Positions 14,201 to 20,200 of a stretch of DNA of 64,000 bases are shown piece after piece; the first letter of the stretch is position 1, and each line of letters starts with the position of its first letter. The DNA comes from Candidula unifasciata (lineage: Eukaryota > Mollusca > Gastropoda > Stylommatophora > Geomitridae). The stretch spans positions 1,837,720 through 1,901,719 of the forward strand of contig CAJHNH020000224.1 in NCBI GenBank assembly GCA_905116865.2, given 5' to 3'. A program made the translations under genes and the position numbers. The notes below the pieces were generated by a model that had not been told where the DNA came from, did not search any database, and was given only the letters and a program-made list of their open reading frames with translations.

Positions 14201-17200
14201 ACTACTGTAATCGACAAGTTTGCAATAAGTTCCGACACCTTTTCAGACACTTTGTTATGAGCACCAGCGCCTTTTCTTCTAGAGCACACAAAAGAAGCTT
14301 TGGTTCTAACTATTGACAGTCAACATACATGCATAATTTTTATAACACCACAGATTGAAGGGTCAGCCAAACAATCTGGGCTTTGACCCTGTGACTCCCA
14401 GTGGAGGGGTTCTGCTATGACAAGCCTGCACTTGATGAGGTAAATAGGAATGACTGCAGTCTAGCTGACAAAAAAGAAGTACTCAGTACAACACAGACTG
14501 CGACTAGAAAGCTCAACAGAGGAATCTAAAAGATGTACATGCTGACCTTGGTTGTGTAAAGCTCTGATGTCTTGTCCACTGAGTGTTCTAGTCATTATTT
14601 GTGTTGTATTAGTACATGACCACACTTGGTATGGTAAGTTTATCTTTCAAAGACGGGAACTATTGACATGATATTCAGCACTGAAGAACTAGTCAACAGT
14701 CTTGACTTAGTCCTCCGTGTACGCTGACTAATAATTTTTTGAGGTTGATTGGAAGCTATTGCAGATGACATCGTGATTCTCACATGCTAGCTACTGCTTG
14801 CCTAAACAAAATTAAAAAATTTTTTTTAAAAAGAGGAAAAAGGGTTGCAGAAGAGGTGAATAAAGAGCTGAGAAAGTGGAAGGAAAAAAGAAGCAATTGG
14901 GGAAAACTTAAATATCTATTAACTGATAAAACAAAACTTCATCCCAGTCATAAGAGTGGCAAGCATTGCTTTAGAGGTCCTGGGTAGTTAGCGTTCTTTG
15001 GATATATTCTTCAAGGGATGCAGGAATGTAAGAAAAGGAACAGGCAGACTAGATGGCTGGTTCTGCACCAACGGGTGGTGCATTATTGCATCACAAGCTA
15101 TATTTCATCAAGGCTATTTGGGAGGAAGTGAACAATGCCAAGGCACGAATAGGTCATTATGGTCAGATGAAAAGTAGGGTGGGTATATAATTCGACTGCT
15201 ACTGGCACCATCGGAGTTGGAGCTTTTCACTGGCTGCTGAAGATGAAGACGGACTGCTTATGGGAATGTCTCAAGTGCTGTGATGTCAGTTCTTAAATCA
15301 ACTTTCTGCACTGTGTCATCGTAGGGTAATATCTACATCTCTGCAAACATGTCCGTGCATTTGTCTGACCATGTATATTAATATAAAATTTTAAAAAATG
15401 TTTTATTGTTCTACTCCAGATTTGGGTCGTTTTCTTTTGTTTACCCGATCTCGGGGCCTCTCGGCAAAGTCCAACAATATAGGGGTGTTGAGGTTTGAAA
15501 TTGCGAAACTAGGTGGACTGGGGCGGGGAAAAGTATTCTAAATTCAGGGGAAACTTTTGTTCTCAGGACACACAGAGGAAAATTCACCCCACAGTGAAGG
15601 AGTGGCCCTGATGCTATCGAAAGAAGCAGACAGGCCACTAAAAGAATGGGAAGCTGTGAGTCCCAGAATAATAAGAGCATCTTTTAGAACCGCCAAAAAG
15701 AAGGTGAATATGTCAGTAATACAGTGTTACGCACCAACAAATTATAAAGATGCATCTGCTAGGGAAGAATTTTACATACAACTTAAAAATATTATAGATA
15801 ATGAAAGAAAGGGCAATGTAAAAATGTTTTGGCGGGTGACCTAAATACTAAGATAGGATCGGATAAAACAGTTTATGAAGAGATTATGGGAAGATATAGT
15901 CAAGAAGTAATAAATGAAAAAGGAGAATTGTTCACAAATTTGTGTGCAGGAAACCGGTATGTTTTTGGTGGAAGTATTTTTGTGTGGCATATGCATTGCA
16001 AAATTATTACTATCTTATACCAGTTTCGTCCTTCTTAGGACGAAATTTTTGTATTTGAAGCTCCACCCTGGCTTTTGCCAGGGGCCGCAATATAGGCAGG
16101 CCATAAATATGGCCAGTTGTCTGAACGCGGTTTCTGGGACCTCCTCACGGCGATCCTCATCCACATGGTGGCACTTTGTGTCATCGGGTGTTTATCGCTT
16201 GTGTGATGTCCTGGTGGGGTAGAGAGTCAGTCAGTCAGTCATTGCAAAACAAATCCATGCACATACATATAATAACTATACATGGTAGTTAGAGAGTTCG
16301 GGAAACAGGCCTCACTGATCCGGCACACACGACATAAGAAGGTCAAAATCGTGAGGGAAATAGAAGGTGACCAATCCCAGCTGATACCGGACTCTGATGG
16401 TATTACAAAGTTCCAATTCCAATTTTTGAGGAAAAAAAACTTGATCTTTTTTATTTTATTTAAAAGACCGAACTTAGGATATGCAATCCTAACCAGTCAT
16501 ACACATCAAAAGAAAAGGATGAGGACACTATGCCCAATAAACTAAAAGAGATTCCCTCCAGGAGGAAAAAAAATGGACACAGCAACACAGACGGGACAGC
16601 TCATGCATCACGTAACCCCTAACACCGCAGCTGGGCGAACCGCCCTACTCACGACTTAACGACCAATCAGTAGCTCCATAAACGACCAGGCAGACCCCTC
16701 CTCACTCCTCGCATAGCAGACTTTGTTTTGCGATTTTCAAATGTTTCTACCCATTCAGAGCGCAGACCGCCTGTTGCTATCTTCTGAAGCCTATTCATGG
16801 AGTCTGATACAATTACTGCCTGTATGGGAGAAAGTTATCCACCGCCATGACAAAAACTGTGTATACAAATTATAATACTGAAGGAATGAACAAGATATCA
16901 GTGATAAAAAAAATCATTACCCTTCTGTCATTCAACAGCTTGGAGCTTGTCGTTATAAGAACATATAAGCACATAGAAAAATATGATCTCAGTTATTCCG
17001 AAATTTTCTGGGGAGTTCCCAGGAAAGTCTAATAGTATAGAGGTGTTAGGGTGTGCAATCAACACAGAGTAACACTAACTCAACCCCCATCGCCCCTATA
17101 ACATTAAACTTTCCCGAAAAGTCTTCACGAAATCTTGGAGTCCCCGAGATGGGGTGAACTAAGAGAAAAGAACCGATGTTAATCCTACGGACAGCAATCC

Positions 17201-20200
17201 TAAAAAAAAAAAAAGGAAATTCACTTGTTCTAGCGGTCGAAAATAGTCAAAGGCGTGCAAAAATCATAAGGTTTTCCAACGTTTTCATGAACTAAAGCAA
17301 GTTTGACACCCTTCCTTCTTGTTTCTCCAAACAATGGAACCAGGGAACACACATACACATATGTCGCTGGTTTGCTTTCAGAAATACCTGCCGTCTGTTG
17401 AATCAGGTTGGGCCAAGAATGGACTACCGCCGCAGTTAAAATAAATTCTAGAGGCAGCCGTGGAAGGACAAAGGTAAGGACGTTGTTCAAAAGATACAGA
17501 TAATGTTACCACACAATGACCCCGCTAGAGGTGAAGGCCAAGGCATTGATCATACAATGACGTATCCAGATTAACCTTGGATCGTATGTCGTTTGTTTAT
17601 AAAAACCGGATTCAACCGCTTCCTGAGAAGTGTTGGTTATAATGCTCATAACATCTTTAGAGAAGTTGCCCACAATGACACAATATTGCCGGAGGGCTGT
17701 GTGGTCTCGAGGCATGGTGTCCACCTCGAGTGCTAGAGGTCCCGGGTTCAAGCCTTGGTGAAGGCTTAAATTTTTTCACGTGGACCTCTAATAAAAAAGG
17801 TGGCTCTCCTGCGAACGGCATCATAATATTATGACGGCCATAAAATATCCAAAAATATTCGAACGGGGCTCAGGCATATCTAAAATACGGACTTTCTGCC
17901 AAGTAACAAATCGCGACAAAACTAGGATTACTTACTAATATCAACATTGCACACGGTAGTAGCAGACGATAAATACCGACCGTTGACAATTTCGAGCGTT
18001 TCTGCAGACGATAATAGCGACCGTTGACTATTTCGAGACATTACAGACGATGAAAGCGATATGGCGCTCCCACGCAGATTAGCAATACTGTTCGTCCGAT
18101 TGAGGATTTAGCAGCGGTAGATGTCAGACCTGCCGACTTGTATCCTCACACTTTTCGGCATGCGCAAAACGCGATTAAACTTACCGCCGAGTGTATCACC
18201 CGCGCCGCGCATGGGGGCTAAACTAGGTGCCTGGGACTCACTAGCAAATTAGTTGGAGGAAGTTGCAGGAGATGCGGTAGCTGCTGCTCGTGAGTCCCAG
18301 CCATCTAGTTTAGCGTAGCGGCGCGGGGGGATACAGTCGGCGGTGAGGCACAGTCACAGGTCCGCAAGCAACATATCGCTAAGACCCTGTTAGAGCATTT
18401 GTTTCGTTATACGGAGCCGGCATATTTTTAATAGAACTGACCCCCATTCGGATATTTTTTGATATTTTATGGCCGCCATAATATTATGATGCGGTTCGAA
18501 GGAGAGCCAAAAAGGTAAAGTCGGGAGATGTGAACCAGCGTCATGGCACACGGCTATAAACCATAAGTGCTCTGCCACCAGTACATACAGCTGATAAAAA
18601 TTGTCTACTTGTGTCGCCGTTCTCACGTAACTCTGTAGCTACCCTGGTCATTGGGAAGTAAGACGAGACGCCCGTTTGTATTGTTGCGCACGTTGAAAAT
18701 TTATTGGCACTTGGAAATCGAAACGAGTAGCCTAGCGGCGCTGCCCGGACAAATGTTGGAGTTAAAAACTACCCAAAAAGTATTTCATGACTCTCGCCGA
18801 TGCAACAGAGTTCGTGCACTGCGCTGAGATTCTTCAGACTCAGGCTTGAGTTAGAAGAAGAACGGAGCTCTTATGAGTTACACCCGTGTGCCGTGATGTT
18901 GATCCGTTAAATAAACATAAACAAACATAACGTTGCCAAGAGTGTCTAATATAGTACAGATTCTATCATAATCACAACCCAAATCAAAGCAATAGATGTA
19001 CCAATACACATCGGCCATATAAATAATTACACGATATATAATATAAAATAACAAATATATACTATGACAACTCGATTAGCACTATATATCACAATAATGA
19101 CCATGACGCATGAACAGGATATTTCCCGTGTGGGTTCCGGGGCCCTATTATAGGGAAGCAAGAACAGACCCACTGCCTACCCAGAAGCATGTCGTAAGAG
19201 TCGACTAATTGGGAACTTTCTTCGAAGTCGAAGTGCCTAAGAGGCAAGGAACATAGACGAGTCAGATCTGTCAAACGGATGCACACGCAACACTCAGGTT
19301 CTGATACCGGACTGCAGTCCAGAAGTGGACGAACCACCGGAACCTTTCCCCGGATTTAACAGCTGATTGATGCGAAGAAGAAGAATAAATTTGTTTGAGA
19401 AACTACTACTACTACATCACAGCACTAGATGCTGGCACTACATCCTAGTACTAAATCCTGGTATAAACCCTGGTACTAACTCCTGGTACTCTGGTACTAC
19501 ATCCTGGCATTACATCCTGGTACTCTGGTACTACATCCTGGCATTTCATTACATCCTAGTACTCTGGTACTACTACTACATCCTGGCACTACATCCTAGC
19601 ATTACATTCTGGTACTCTGGTACTACATCCTAGCACTACAACCTGACACTAGATGCTGGTACTACATCCTTGTACTCTGGACGTCTACTACTACTACTAC
19701 TCCTACTAATACATAATAATAATCATTATGGTACGGCAAAAAAACCAGGGTGGGGCATCAATTTCAAAATAACCACACAAAAAAAATTGCATCCCACGTC
19801 CCCACAAGGGGTCGTCTTCATTAATACATGCAATTTTAGTGCTTTAACAGAAATAAAATAGGAGTATATGACTCATACTCATATTATAAGTATGTCTGTT
19901 AATTTTAAATTTTATAACAAAAGTCTAGAGATCTGTGTCAACACGTGCTTCTGAAAAATATGATGCAGAGGTGGAAGTAGTAATAGTAATTGTATAGTTA
20001 ATTAATCCTAGTTTACGTGCATAGCTAAACTAACTTTAATGGGATGTAACTACGCATCTGATAAAAGTTTTTATTTTATTTTTTAGCATTACCTTTTTTC
20101 CATTAAAACAAACTCTCCTGGGTGGAAAACTGAGCATAAATTTAAACATTGCTAATCCGAGAACAAATCCACAAAATCATGTACTACGTACTGATAGCCG

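Larger units (their letters stand above)
15421..17180. mobile_element. Putative inverted-repeat element with later insertions
   Basis: The left end GGTCGTTTTCTTTTGTTTAC plus CCGATCTCGGGG (about 15425-15457) is about 80% identical to the reverse complement of the right end at about 17,144-17,176 (TCCCCGAGATGGGGTGAACT plus AAGAGAAAAGAACC). The internal block 16,335-16,655 is shared with 34,480-34,795, and the left end with 31,790-31,890. The interior was invaded by an RTE-like LINE (15,545 on) and SINE S2. TIR pairing is my reading by eye. Confidence 0.4.
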
